A stretch of 64,000 bases of DNA from Hyphomonas sp. (GTDB lineage Bacteria > Pseudomonadota > Alphaproteobacteria > Caulobacterales > Hyphomonadaceae), in assembly GCA_016124495.1 (NCBI GenBank), contig WGNP01000001.1, positions 1 to 64,000 of the forward strand, read 5' to 3'. The first letter of the stretch is position 1, and every line of letters begins with the position of its first letter. The notes under the pieces were generated by a model. The model had not been told where the DNA came from and did no database searches. It saw only the letters and a list, made by a program, of their open reading frames with translations. Position numbers and translations under genes: made by a program. Below, one piece after another: positions 9,171 through 18,742 of this stretch.

Positions 9171-9803
9171 CTAAAAGCGCAAAGTCGCACCAAGCAAAAG
9201 ATCAATCGTCTGATACTGGGCCTGCAACGTAGCAGCTGCAGGTCCGGGGAGGTTGGGGTCGTCGATGAAGAAGGCGCGAACCTCGCCAAATGCGGTCCAG
9301 CGTTGGCCAAGCGCCAGATCCGCACCGAGGATGCCCTGGCCAGCCAACAAGCCCGTGTCCGAGTATTGCCCCGCCGCCGGGCCGCCTGTCAGGTCGAAAT
9401 CAACCTCCCTTACAAAGCCGATCCCCGCACCGGCATAGGGTTGCACCGCACCGAGCGCGCCGAAGCTATACAGGCCGTTCACCATGATAGCGGTTGAGGC
9501 GTAGTCACCCTCACGGGCAATTGTTGGCGGCAGGCTGTCCACGTCGCTCGACCGATACGTGTACTCGATTTCACTGCGCCATGGGCCAGCGTAGTCGTAG
9601 CCAAAGGTGCCGCCGACCAATAAGCCGCTGCTGAACCTGGCGTTCGCATTTGCACCGCCAGTGCTGATGTCGCTGTCATTGAGCGTCGACAGCCCTCCAT
9701 AGGCGCGTGCGTAAAAGCCGGGTTCCGCCGCCGGGGTTTCTGCTTGAGCGACACCGGCGTAAGCCGCCAGTGCCGCCATGATAACCAGTCCGTGTTTCAT
9801 CAT
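9171..9803 (-). CDS. Outer-membrane beta-barrel protein (porin/OmpA-like beta-barrel domain)
   Basis: Signal peptide MMKHGLVIMAALAAYAGVAQA, then alternating beta-strand pattern ending in TIDLLLGATLRF with terminal Phe. Confidence 0.85.
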   Translation of the reverse strand: MMKHGLVIMAALAAYAGVAQAETPAAEPGFYARAYGGLSTLNDSDISTGGANANARFSSGLLVGGTFGYDYAGPWRSEIEYTYRSSDVDSLPPTIAREGDYASTAIMVNGLYSFGALGAVQPYAGAGIGFVREVDFDLTGGPAAGQYSDTGLLAGQGILGADLALGQRWTAFGEVRAFFIDDPNLPGPAAATLQAQYQTIDLLLGATLRF

Positions 9804-9961
9804 GCCTTCATCTCCTTGTTCTGAGGCATGTTGGATACGTTTCATGTGCGGTCTTCGGCAGGCCTGCCGGAGGCCTATTGCACCAAATGAAGGGGTTTCT
9901 GCACGAATAGCGCTGCGGCGGGGATGCAGATCCACCAATGGCGGGGTTTATGCAGGAATGG

Positions 9962-10849
9962 TCAGGCTTTCGGAAACTTGGCGGCGACCTCCGCCTGGCG
10001 GCTGCGGGCGACCGGAACGGTTGCGCCCGACAGCAGCACGCAGAACATACGACCTTCCTGCCGCCGGACTCCCGCGACATGCGCCGAGGCGACCCAGTGC
10101 GAGCGGTGCACCTGAAGGCCTTTGTCCGACGCTGCAAGTTCCGCCACGGCCTGTCCGAACGAATAAAGAATCAGCGCCTCCCCGCGGGTCGTCTTCACGC
10201 GAAGGTAATGGAGCTCGGCGCTGAGCATAACGAGGTCGCGGCCCAATGCGGGCGCCAGCTGCGCCAGAAATGGCAAGTCCATGTCGGTGTCGGCCGCCCC
10301 ATGCGGGGCGCGTTCCGAGCCTTCGCCTCGGGAAGGCTCACTGCCGGTCGGGACCTCCAAATCCTGCGCCGCCGCTGGATCTTGTTCGACCTGCAACAAT
10401 TGGGGCAGACGCAGCGTCCGCGCCGCGTTCAACCCCAGCCATACCAACACAATAGGTGGGGCTAGCGCAAAGACTTCATCGATCACCAGTGCGTTCAGCG
10501 ACTGGCGCATTTCGCCAGGGCTATCCTCCAATCCAAACGCCCAATCGAGCCCGACGGCCATCGGCGCGAAGAGCGCCGCGCCGACACCGCCCGCAAGGGC
10601 AATCTGCTTCCAGGGGGCGAGACGATGTGTGAGCCGCAGACGCGATACCCCGAGCTGCACGAGTTGCAACAGCGCGAGCGGCAAGCCAACATGCGCCATC
10701 CAGTAGAAAAACCGCGCCACCGGCTCCAACATTCGCGACGACTCGGGGTTGAGGAAAGTGAACAGCATCGTTAGCCCGGCGCCTGAAACGGCAAGAAACC
10801 AGGGCCAGGACATCGCGGCTTGCTGCAAGCGTATGTGACGGAATTGCAT
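9962..10849 (-). CDS. LytTR DNA-binding domain protein with N-terminal membrane segments
   Basis: Hydrophobic N-terminus; C-terminal LSAELHYLRVKTTRGEALILYSFGQAVAEL...GLQVHRSHWVASAHVAGVRRQEGRMFCVLLSGATVPVARSRQAEV is LytTR-like. Start chosen at MQFRHIRLQQ (10849). Confidence 0.88.
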   Translation of the reverse strand: MQFRHIRLQQAAMSWPWFLAVSGAGLTMLFTFLNPESSRMLEPVARFFYWMAHVGLPLALLQLVQLGVSRLRLTHRLAPWKQIALAGGVGAALFAPMAVGLDWAFGLEDSPGEMRQSLNALVIDEVFALAPPIVLVWLGLNAARTLRLPQLLQVEQDPAAAQDLEVPTGSEPSRGEGSERAPHGAADTDMDLPFLAQLAPALGRDLVMLSAELHYLRVKTTRGEALILYSFGQAVAELAASDKGLQVHRSHWVASAHVAGVRRQEGRMFCVLLSGATVPVARSRQAEVAAKFPKA

Positions 10850-11037
10850 GGAGTCTCTTTGGCAGAGCGGGCGCAAATGGCAACTTATTGGCAGGCTGTC
10901 GAGACGGTGGCTGTGGCCGGCTGTATCTGGGGCCATATCGGGCAAGCTGGCTACGGCACGGAAGGTGGGCCTCGCGGCGGCCTGCGATGATGCCGGCACA
11001 CGAGCGACCAAACAGAAATCTGACGAGTGACCGGGTT

Positions 11038-11134
11038 CGGCGAAGTCCGGCCCGGTGGCGGCGAGGCTGCCGGACGGCAACTAATGAGCGGCTCTGCCGT
11101 AGGTAAGAATGAGGCGGGCTCGGCGAGCAGGGGC
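11038..11134 (+). repeat. 97-bp interspersed repeat, copy D (right half diverged)
   Basis: CGGCGAAGTCCGGCCCGGTGGCGG...GCTGCCGGACGG; CTGCC block at the same offset as the other copies; 3' third weak. Confidence 0.6.
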
Positions 11135-11370
11135 CCCCATTTCGTCTTCGGCGCGGCGGGAGGCAGCCAGTCCGTTACTGAATCCGCATCCAGTTCCGGC
11201 GCATCGGCTTCGTCCCTGTCCTCGTCAATGTCGGTGCGTCCCGCAACGATCACGCGCCGGCGCAACAGGGCAGGAGTGTCGCGTTACAGATCACAAGATC
11301 GGCGCCAACGCGCCGCCTGAAGGCTTGGGGGTTCAGCGACGCAGCGGTTCACTGAATACCGGCCACCGGA

Positions 11371-12075
11371 TCAGTCGGGCGCCGCTGTCGCAATCGCCTC
11401 GAGCAGGCGAACCCGTGTGATCCTCTGGTTGTCCCAGTCGAAGGGCTGCGGCGATTCCCGGCCGGAAAGCGTCGCATCGCTCTGCTGGGCCAGCCACGCC
11501 GTGAGCGCCTCGCGCGTCTTGAACACGGCCTCCGTGAACAGTTGGCCGTCGTATACGGAACCATAGACATAACCGTCGTCGCTAATCCCCAATCCCATCC
11601 CGCAATAGTCGCGATGCGAATACGCCACCGTCACGCCCCGGTCGAGCGCATCAACGACCTTGCCGGCAAGCGCCGCGCCATAGGGTGTCGGGTCGTTCAC
11701 GAACGCATTGTGGGTTACTGACTCGCCGAGAAGCTTGAGCGTAATCACCTCGATCGTGTCATGGCAGCCGGGCCGCACATAATCGTCAAGTGACTGCGGA
11801 CTCTGCTGAGCCAGCCAGTCAGCGAAAGCGTTCTTGTCCGGGGTGGAAAAAACCTCCCGTCGGGCGTCCTTGAGAATTTCGTAAACGAGGCGATCGCCCT
11901 TCTTCAGCATCCAGTGCGCGCAGTAGCCCGACAAAATGCGGCCATCGCGGTCAAGCAGGTCGGCGACGCCGTCAGCGATCTCCTTGCCAAATGGAAGGGA
12001 AGAAAGGGTTGGCGCCATGGGAGCGATGGGTACCTCGGCAAGACGCGGCTTCCCGCCGCAAGCGGCATTATCCAT
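11371..12075 (-). CDS. Hypothetical protein
   Basis: 234-aa ORF with protein-like composition; no recognised family. Confidence 0.65.
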   Translation of the reverse strand: MDNAACGGKPRLAEVPIAPMAPTLSSLPFGKEIADGVADLLDRDGRILSGYCAHWMLKKGDRLVYEILKDARREVFSTPDKNAFADWLAQQSPQSLDDYVRPGCHDTIEVITLKLLGESVTHNAFVNDPTPYGAALAGKVVDALDRGVTVAYSHRDYCGMGLGISDDGYVYGSVYDGQLFTEAVFKTREALTAWLAQQSDATLSGRESPQPFDWDNQRITRVRLLEAIATAAPD

Positions 12076-12127
12076 TGATGCGTGTCATCGTCCAGCGAGC
12101 CCGCGGACATCAGGCAACGTCGCCTGC

Positions 12128-12224
12128 CGGCGATCTCCCGCCTGGTGCTGGTCAGCCGGCCGAATGACAGGATTGAGGTGACCCTGCCAATCCCCGAACC
12201 AGAAGAAGGGAGCCGACCTGGCCC
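12128..12224 (+). repeat. 97-bp interspersed repeat, copy E
   Basis: CGGCGATCTCCCGCCTGGTG...GCCGGCCGAATGACAGGATTGAGGTGACCCTGCC...GGGAGCCGACCTGGCCC. Confidence 0.8.
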
Positions 12225-12378
12225 TAAACTTCCAATCTCCCCCGTCTGATCCATACGCGCGCAGCCGATTATGTGCCCGGGCGCGTCGGTGATGCGAATC
12301 AATTAACGAGCGGCTTGAACGTGTGAGCAGTGGTGACGGGGTTGCGTGCTGACCTTTGCGCGTGCCGCCTAGCAAGAC

Positions 12379-13659
12379 CTAGAGCGGGCGGAGTTGGACC
12401 GGAACGTTTGTGATGCCGCGGATGAAATTGTTGGAGCTGCGCTCCACCTCTCCAACGACCTCCACTGTGTGGAACCGCTTCAGAATCTCCTCCCAAAGGA
12501 TGCGGAGCTGCATCTCGGCCAGGCGATTGCCCATGCACCGGTGGACACCGAATCCGAAGGCGACATGGTGGCGGGCATTCTCCCGGTCGATGAGGAAGCG
12601 CTCGGCATCGGGAAACACGGTCTCGTCCCGGTTGGCGGACAGATACCACATGACCACCTTGTCGCCCTTACGGATAGTCTTGCCGCCAAGTTCGACATCC
12701 TGAACGGCCGTGCGCCGCATGTGAATCACCGGCGTCTGCCAACGGATGGTTTCGGACACCATGTTAGGGATGAGCGCAGGATTTTCCCGCAGCTTCCGGT
12801 ATTCCTCGGGGAACTGGTTAAGGGCGACCACGCCGCCGCTGATGCTGTTTCGGGTAGTGTCATTGCCGCCGACAATCAGGAGGAGGATCGTTCCGATCAT
12901 CGTGATCGGATCGCGGCTGAGCTCCTTCGTCGCCTCGCTATGGGCCAGCATGGAGAGTAGATCGGATTTCGGGGCTTCTCCGGCGCGCGTGTTCCAGAGG
13001 TTGAAGAAGACCATGGCGCATTCCATCAGCGCATTACGGCGCGCCTCCATGTCGGTGGCCTGGCCGGTGACACCCGGAACAGCGGTCGTGATGTCCGACC
13101 AGTAGATGAGCCGTCGGCGGTCCTCGTAGGGAAAGTCGAACAGTGTCGCCAGCATGCGGGCCGTGAGCTCGACCGCGACGAGATCAACCCAGTTGAAGGT
13201 TTTGCCGACAGGAAGATTGTCGAGAATGTCTGCCGCGCGCTCGCGGATCAGCGTCTCGAAATTCTTCAGGTTCTGGGGCGCGACAGCGGGTGAGACAGCT
13301 TTTCGCTGTTCCCTGTGGGCGGGCTCGTCCAGGGTGATGAAGGACTTGCTTCTCATGAGGGCCGCCTCGCCGGTTTCGGGCGGATCGACGATAGCGATGC
13401 CTTTGACTTCAGAGGAAAAGGCGGTGTGGTTCGTATCGACCGCCATGACGGTGTCGTGGGTCGTCACGGACCAAAAGGGGCCATTGGCGCTGTCTTCCAG
13501 ATAGTGCACGGGCGATTCACGCCGAAGACGGGCGAACCAGGGTTGCCAGGTATCGTCCTTGAAGCGATGAGGCACGGAGACATCGATCCGGTCGAGCAGC
13601 GCGAGGCCGGCTACGGACGCGGGATCCAGTGGTTCCGGGCTGTCTGCGGTGGCCGTCAT
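12379..13659 (-). CDS. Cytochrome P450, CYP153-like (alkane/terminal hydroxylase family)
   Basis: Heme-binding FGFGVHRCMGNRLAEMQ, I-helix LLLIVGGNDTTRNSISGG, FITLDEPAHREQRKAVSPAVAPQNL, ETIRWQTPVIHMRRTA. Confidence 0.93.
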   Translation of the reverse strand: MTATADSPEPLDPASVAGLALLDRIDVSVPHRFKDDTWQPWFARLRRESPVHYLEDSANGPFWSVTTHDTVMAVDTNHTAFSSEVKGIAIVDPPETGEAALMRSKSFITLDEPAHREQRKAVSPAVAPQNLKNFETLIRERAADILDNLPVGKTFNWVDLVAVELTARMLATLFDFPYEDRRRLIYWSDITTAVPGVTGQATDMEARRNALMECAMVFFNLWNTRAGEAPKSDLLSMLAHSEATKELSRDPITMIGTILLLIVGGNDTTRNSISGGVVALNQFPEEYRKLRENPALIPNMVSETIRWQTPVIHMRRTAVQDVELGGKTIRKGDKVVMWYLSANRDETVFPDAERFLIDRENARHHVAFGFGVHRCMGNRLAEMQLRILWEEILKRFHTVEVVGEVERSSNNFIRGITNVPVQLRPL

Positions 13660-13826
13660 GAAGCATGCTTCCTTTGTAATGTGAGGAGGATTCTACGGAC
13701 GCAGCATGAAGGCACAAGGCGAATTCTAGCCCTTCTGCGACATCGACACCCGTCCGGCACTTAAGCTTCTCACCAGAATCAGAAATCGAAAACAGACCTA
13801 GCTAGAGCGCTTCGGAAGCAGAAGCG

Positions 13827-14927
13827 TCATGGGGTTTGCTCGATTTTCACGAGTGCATCGCCGAGGCCCGACACATAAACCGAGCCGCCGCCAGGCGTGA
13901 GGATCACACCTGTCATCAATCCAGGTAGCTGCCCCGAAACATCCGGTGTCAGCAGGTCGATCGTCGGCACGCCCGCGTCGCGGCGCCGGCGGAACTCGGC
14001 TGCGGCAGCGTCGCCGGCAGGATTCACGGGATGAAACACTACCCGCGTTTCGCCAGTATCGGGATTGATAGTGATCAGTTCGCTCGAAATCGGCGAGGCG
14101 ACCCAGAGCAACCCTGTCTCATCCTGTTCCACATTGTCTGGTGAGGTCACTTCCGCCACAATCCGCCGGTCGCCCAGCTTACCGGCGGCGATGTCGACCT
14201 GGTAGCCAAGCACATGGCCGCCGAGGGTTTCCGACAGGAAGATTTCGCCGCGCCCCTCGTCCACAGCGAAACCATTGGCGAAGTTCAGGCCTGTCAGCTT
14301 CAAAGCAGGAGCGCCCAGCGGCTCACCTTCGGCGGCAGGCGGAATGCGATATAGTGAGCCATCACCCATCTTTACATTGACCGCAGCGAACATCCGTTCT
14401 TCAGCATTGGGCGCGGTGTTTTCCGTGGACTGAGTAAACCAGATCGCGCCCGTAGAATCCCGATGGGCGTAGTTCATGCCGAAGGGGTGGTCGTAGATCA
14501 TCACAGCTGTCTCGGCCGCAATATCTACGCGGTAGAGCGCGCCGGTGAAGATGTCGGCGACCAACAAATGGGTTTTGCCAGGCTCGAATGATACACCGTT
14601 CGGCGCCCCTGCGTTATCCGGCGGCGCATGATTGTAGCCGGCCGCCGTCAGGTTCCCGAATGGCCGCGATATGCCATCGGGCGACAGGGCGACAAGTCCG
14701 TGGACCTGGTCGGCCACTACCAGCGTCCCATCGGCCAGCACGACACCGGACTCCGGCCGGTTCAACGAACGGTCAGCCGGAAAAACCATGCCGTCTTCGA
14801 GCGTCAGGGTGCGCGGCGCTTCGACTGGCGGAGCGGCTTGCGGTTTCACCGCTGGCTCCGTAACTGGCACCGGCGCACATGCGACCATGCCTGCCGCCAG
14901 AGCGGCCAGTGCGATCAATCTTTGCAT
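13827..14927 (-). CDS. SMP-30/gluconolactonase-like beta-propeller protein with lipoprotein-like leader
   Basis: Leader MQRLIALAALAAGMVACAP; FANGFAVDEGRGEIFLSETLGGHVLGYQVD and SPDNVEQDETGLLWVASP motifs. Confidence 0.8.
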   Translation of the reverse strand: MQRLIALAALAAGMVACAPVPVTEPAVKPQAAPPVEAPRTLTLEDGMVFPADRSLNRPESGVVLADGTLVVADQVHGLVALSPDGISRPFGNLTAAGYNHAPPDNAGAPNGVSFEPGKTHLLVADIFTGALYRVDIAAETAVMIYDHPFGMNYAHRDSTGAIWFTQSTENTAPNAEERMFAAVNVKMGDGSLYRIPPAAEGEPLGAPALKLTGLNFANGFAVDEGRGEIFLSETLGGHVLGYQVDIAAGKLGDRRIVAEVTSPDNVEQDETGLLWVASPISSELITINPDTGETRVVFHPVNPAGDAAAAEFRRRRDAGVPTIDLLTPDVSGQLPGLMTGVILTPGGGSVYVSGLGDALVKIEQTP

Positions 14928-15131
14928 CCTGTTTCCGCCGTCAGCGGCGCGGCTTCGACGTCCATGCCAAGGATTAACATCATATCGGCGATCGAAACAG
15001 TCTCACGCTTAATCCAGATTCGGGGCACTATCTGGTCCCCGTTACTAACCTGGAACCGTCGCCGCCTCATATCTCTATGGCTGCAATCGGTGCTAGTCTA
15101 CATCTGGACTTGTCTTGCGGGACCGGCTTGA

Positions 15132-16571
15132 TTGCATAAGCTGCCTTCGGTTCGAGGGACTGCCGCGCAGAGTTCGACAATGTTGGGGGCAGTGATCAGG
15201 CAAGATGATAAAGTAGGCGGCCCGACAGCGCCCGGATCGTGGCGCCTCGCGGCCTTTGCTTTGCCATGCGTTCCGGTAGCCGCGATGCTGATGCCGGTGG
15301 TGGTTTATCTGCCAAACTATTACGCCACTGATCTGGGAGTAAGCCTTGGCGCTATCGGCCTTGCCTTCGGAATCGTCCGGCTCTTCGATTTGTGGCTGGA
15401 CCCGACACTTGGTTTTCTCATCGACAAGACGAACACTCGATTTGGGCGTTTCAAGCCTTGGCTCGTGGCAGGTTTGCCGATCGCTGTGCTCTCGGTTTGG
15501 ATGCTCTTCATGGCGCGGCCGGGCATCGACGGCCGCTATATCCTGTTTTGGCTGATCCTTGGTTTTCTGGGTCAGTCGATGGCCACTATGGCTCATGTCG
15601 CATGGGCCGCAAGGATTGCTCCGGAATACAGCCAGCGAACGCGGGTGTTCGGTTGGTGGCAAGCGTTCACAGTGGTGGGCATGCTGATTGTGCTTGCGAT
15701 GCCTCCGTTGATGAAGAGTGCCTTCGGGCTCGACTATGCATCGGGCGTTCGCGCCATGGGTTGGTTCGTCGTGTTGAGTTTACCGGCGGCTATCCTTGTC
15801 GCGCTCTTCGCAGTGCGAGAGCCTTTGACGCTGCCAAACTCGAATGTATCCAATTGGCGTCACTACCTGGTGCTCTTGCGTCGGCCATCCGTTCTGAGGC
15901 TGCTCGCCGCAGACATCTTAATCGGGACGGGGCCCGTCATTGCAGGAACGCTCTTCTTCTTCTTTTTCGACGCCATCCGAGGCTGGGACCGCTCGGAAGC
16001 GGGTCTGTTGTTGTTGCTCTATTTCATCGGGGCCTTGCTTGGTGCGCCGCTGTGGTCGCGGCTGGGTCGGACTTTCGGTAAGCACCGCGCGCTGAGCATT
16101 GCCGCCGTTGCCTATTCGATAGCGCAAGCGTCGGTGTTGATCGCACCACCTGGTCTCGTCTGGGCGATCGTCACCATGATGCTTGCGGGCGTTCCCTACA
16201 GTGCCGGTCCAATTCTCCTGCGGGCGATGATGGCCGACCTCGGAGATGAAGAACGCTTACACAGTGGCGTTGACCGTAGTGGACTTCTATTTGGAATGCT
16301 AAGCGGCGCAGTGAAGATTGGTTCCGCCTTTGCTGTTTTCGCGTCGGTCACCTCCATCGAGGCCATGGGTTTCCAGGCTGATCTGGGCGCAGGCAATGAT
16401 CCGCTAGCCTTGGCTGCACTATCGAGCGTCTTTGCACTGGCGCCCGCCTTGTTGGGACTTGCCGGAGCGGCCCTGATTTCTGGTCATACAATGGATAAAG
16501 CCGCGCATGATGCTATCCGCCAGCAGTTGGACGCGCGTGATGCCTTACAGAAAGAGCGAGCGACTTCGTAA
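15132..16571 (+). CDS. MFS transporter, glycoside-pentoside-hexuronide/melibiose-carrier-like
   Basis: GAIGLAFGIVRLFDLWLDPTLGFLIDKTNTRFGRFKPWLVAGLPIAVLSVWMLF; about 12 hydrophobic segments. Start could be 15180. Confidence 0.92.
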   Translation: MHKLPSVRGTAAQSSTMLGAVIRQDDKVGGPTAPGSWRLAAFALPCVPVAAMLMPVVVYLPNYYATDLGVSLGAIGLAFGIVRLFDLWLDPTLGFLIDKTNTRFGRFKPWLVAGLPIAVLSVWMLFMARPGIDGRYILFWLILGFLGQSMATMAHVAWAARIAPEYSQRTRVFGWWQAFTVVGMLIVLAMPPLMKSAFGLDYASGVRAMGWFVVLSLPAAILVALFAVREPLTLPNSNVSNWRHYLVLLRRPSVLRLLAADILIGTGPVIAGTLFFFFFDAIRGWDRSEAGLLLLLYFIGALLGAPLWSRLGRTFGKHRALSIAAVAYSIAQASVLIAPPGLVWAIVTMMLAGVPYSAGPILLRAMMADLGDEERLHSGVDRSGLLFGMLSGAVKIGSAFAVFASVTSIEAMGFQADLGAGNDPLALAALSSVFALAPALLGLAGAALISGHTMDKAAHDAIRQQLDARDALQKERATS

Positions 16572-16648
16572 TCGCCATACACCAGTTGGGTCATTGCCAG
16601 CTCCTTGTTCCAAACGCGCTTACTCTGAAGGTGAAGTATGTCGCCTTT

Positions 16649-16744
16649 CGGCGAAGTCCGGCCGGGTTTCGGTGCGGCCGCGCGGCGGCACGATTGATTG
16701 ACCCTGCCGGTCGACCAAAACGACGATGAGAGCCCAGATGGCCT
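16649..16744 (+). repeat. 97-bp interspersed repeat, copy F (1-nt shorter)
   Basis: CGGCGAAGTCCGGCCGGGTTTCGG...CACGATTGATTGACCCTGCCGGTC...GACGATGAGAGCC. Confidence 0.75.
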
Positions 16745-16867
16745 ATGGCGCTCCTTCCTGCGCAACCCGGTCAACGATGCTACTCGCAGAAAACGAGACT
16801 TGTCCGGCAATTGGTGCGGGGTAAGCATTTGAACAGCGTGCAACCGGCATGACCGAAAACAACGCCG

Positions 16868-17332
16868 TCACAGAAGCGTATCGTCCGGGATAAAGCGGTC
16901 GTCGCGCAAAGGCGGCCGATGGTCCTGCGCCGCTCCGATCACCAGCCCTCCAATGAAAAACAGCGGCCATACTGCCAGCGCGAGATTGGGAAGAAACCAG
17001 GCGGGGTCGAACTCTGCGAGCAAGGTCCAGTACGCAATTGCCATAAAGCCCGCCACAAATGTCAGACAGAGCGACAGGATAGCGAGCGGACGCCAGATCG
17101 GGTTGCCGCGCCTTGCAAAGTGAACTGCGGAGATGCCGGTGACAGAAAAGAGCACATCAATCGGAAAGAAAGACCAGTTCCATGCAATGACGCGCGGGTC
17201 ATCATAGTCTTTGTACATCATGCTGGGCGGCAGGGAGATCAGACCGGCGAGATCCAGAACCATTGCTGTCCAATAGCTGAGAAACGCAATGTCCGTGAAA
17301 AGAAGGAATCCTGCGAGGCGCCTGGTCATCAT
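16868..17332 (-). CDS. DUF5360/YvaD-like integral membrane protein
   Basis: FTDIAFLSYWTAMVLDLAGLISLPPSMMYKDYDDPRVIAWNWSFFPIDVLFSVTG; four hydrophobic segments. Confidence 0.7.
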   Translation of the reverse strand: MMTRRLAGFLLFTDIAFLSYWTAMVLDLAGLISLPPSMMYKDYDDPRVIAWNWSFFPIDVLFSVTGISAVHFARRGNPIWRPLAILSLCLTFVAGFMAIAYWTLLAEFDPAWFLPNLALAVWPLFFIGGLVIGAAQDHRPPLRDDRFIPDDTLL

Positions 17333-17398
17333 CCTGTCGATCCGGTTCTCATGCTTCTTGACTTTGTTTCTCAGCAGCGGCGGGCATCGCAGCGGGTT

Positions 17399-18121
17399 TC
17401 AATCTAGCAGGCTTTCGATATGTGCGGTCACCATTGCAACCGCCCGGGTCCTTTCCCTGGGAAAGCGTGCCGGCGCGGCAAGTGTGACCTTTATCCCGAG
17501 GCCGTCGATGAACACCATGAGATGATCTGCCAATTCACTTGATTGCCTGGGCTCTTTTTTCAGGGGCTCAAGGAGTCCCTGAAGGAGCCTGCGCCACTCG
17601 GCATAGCGACGTCTGTTTTCGTCCAGAAGCCGCGCATCGGCAGCAGCGGCGCCCCAGAAGGCCAGCCAGACCTTCCACTCCGTCAGACGATTGTAGTCGA
17701 GGGGCAAAGCCTCGAAGACCACGGCTGTCAGCCGGGCTTTCGCAGACAGGTCCCGTTCTGCAGCCTCCAGCATACGCGCACCAGCCGCCATATGGGCGGC
17801 GCGGAGGGCTTCTATGAGAAGAGCATCGCGATCGCTGAAGTAATGGGTCAAAGCGCCGGTTGTCACACCGGCAACAGAGGCAACGCGGCGCAGCGTGGCC
17901 GCGCCTAGCCCTTCTTGCGCTATGACGTTCCAGCTGGCGGCCACAAGGGCCGCCCTCTTTTCTTCGGGATCGACTATCTTTGGCAGAGCGCACGCTTTCC
18001 TGGCTTCAATTCCGGGAGTGCGTATTTTATAACAGTTGTTATGTGAAAAGCCAAGTCGGTCCGGCAGCCCGCGGGGCCCTTCTCCAGGCCTTCGATATCC
18101 GGGGCAGGCTGCGCTGCACAC
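17399..18121 (-). CDS. TetR family transcriptional regulator (start codon uncertain)
   Basis: KRAALVAASWNVIAQEGLGAATLRRVASVAGVTTGALTHYFSDRDALLIEALRAA. N-terminal ~45 residues of the ORF are doubtful; true start probably downstream of 18029. Confidence 0.85.
   Translation of the reverse strand: MCSAACPGYRRPGEGPRGLPDRLGFSHNNCYKIRTPGIEARKACALPKIVDPEEKRAALVAASWNVIAQEGLGAATLRRVASVAGVTTGALTHYFSDRDALLIEALRAAHMAAGARMLEAAERDLSAKARLTAVVFEALPLDYNRLTEWKVWLAFWGAAAADARLLDENRRRYAEWRRLLQGLLEPLKKEPRQSSELADHLMVFIDGLGIKVTLAAPARFPRERTRAVAMVTAHIESLLD
18029..18042. promoter_or_regulatory. Candidate operator ATAACA-GT-TGTTAT
   Basis: Perfect 6-bp inverted repeat with 2-nt spacer just upstream of the conserved part of the TetR gene. 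Confidence 0.45.
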
Positions 18122-18133
18122 GGGGTCCGACTT

Positions 18134-18230
18134 CGGCGGTCTCCGGCCTCGTGTCTGCAGGGCCGGCTGATGGCAGGATCGAGGTGCCCCTGCCAGAGGC
18201 CGAATTCGATCATCGGAGCCGGTCTGGCAC
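18134..18230 (+). repeat. 97-bp interspersed repeat, copy G
   Basis: CGGCGGTCTCCGGCCTCGTG...GCCGGCTGATGGCAGGATCGAGGTGCCCCTGCC...ATCGGAGCCGGTCTGGCAC. Confidence 0.8.
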
Positions 18231-18352
18231 TAAAGAGCCGGTGGTCGCGCAATGCCAATAAGGCCAGCAGATCGAAGGGCAGGTCAGGTCCTCGCAAGGC
18301 GGCGCTCACTGCATGAATCGCGGAAAGCAGACATAGCGGCGGTCCTGGCGAC

Positions 18353-18742
18353 TCAGATCACGATCCAGATCAGCGCCCCGCCCATGGCCCAAGACATCGG
18401 AGCGATCAGACGGACAGCAGCGACCGGTATTCGGCGTGACCACCATGTCGAGTAGGCGGCATGCCAGCGTCGAGGCAGCAGTAGCAGCACCAGCGCCGAG
18501 ACGATCAGGAAGCTGCCGATAACAGCGACGGCGAGCGGAAATCGGGACGCAGCCGCAGCTAAAACCATGGCAATGCCGGCGAGGATACGCACGGCCATCT
18601 CGCCAATGTGGACCCTGGGGGAGCCGCCCATCTGTCCGAGCGCCCGAAGCGCCTGGCGCGGTTGGATAAGCATAAACACACCCAGACCTATCAGCCAAAG
18701 GCCGGCTACGATGACAAACCATTGGGCCGCAGTGGCAAACAT
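18353..18742 (-). CDS. Small hypothetical integral membrane protein
   Basis: MFATAAQWFVIVAGLWLIGLGVFMLIQPRQALRALGQMGG...; several TM segments. Confidence 0.75.
   Translation of the reverse strand: MFATAAQWFVIVAGLWLIGLGVFMLIQPRQALRALGQMGGSPRVHIGEMAVRILAGIAMVLAAAASRFPLAVAVIGSFLIVSALVLLLLPRRWHAAYSTWWSRRIPVAAVRLIAPMSWAMGGALIWIVI

Noticed and set aside
1701-18230. Chromosomal integron with attC sites
   Set aside because: Same-orientation ~97-bp repeats looked attC-like, but the GTTRRRY core is not evident, several intervals hold multiple or reverse-oriented genes, and no integron integrase is present. Kept only as an unexplained repeat family.
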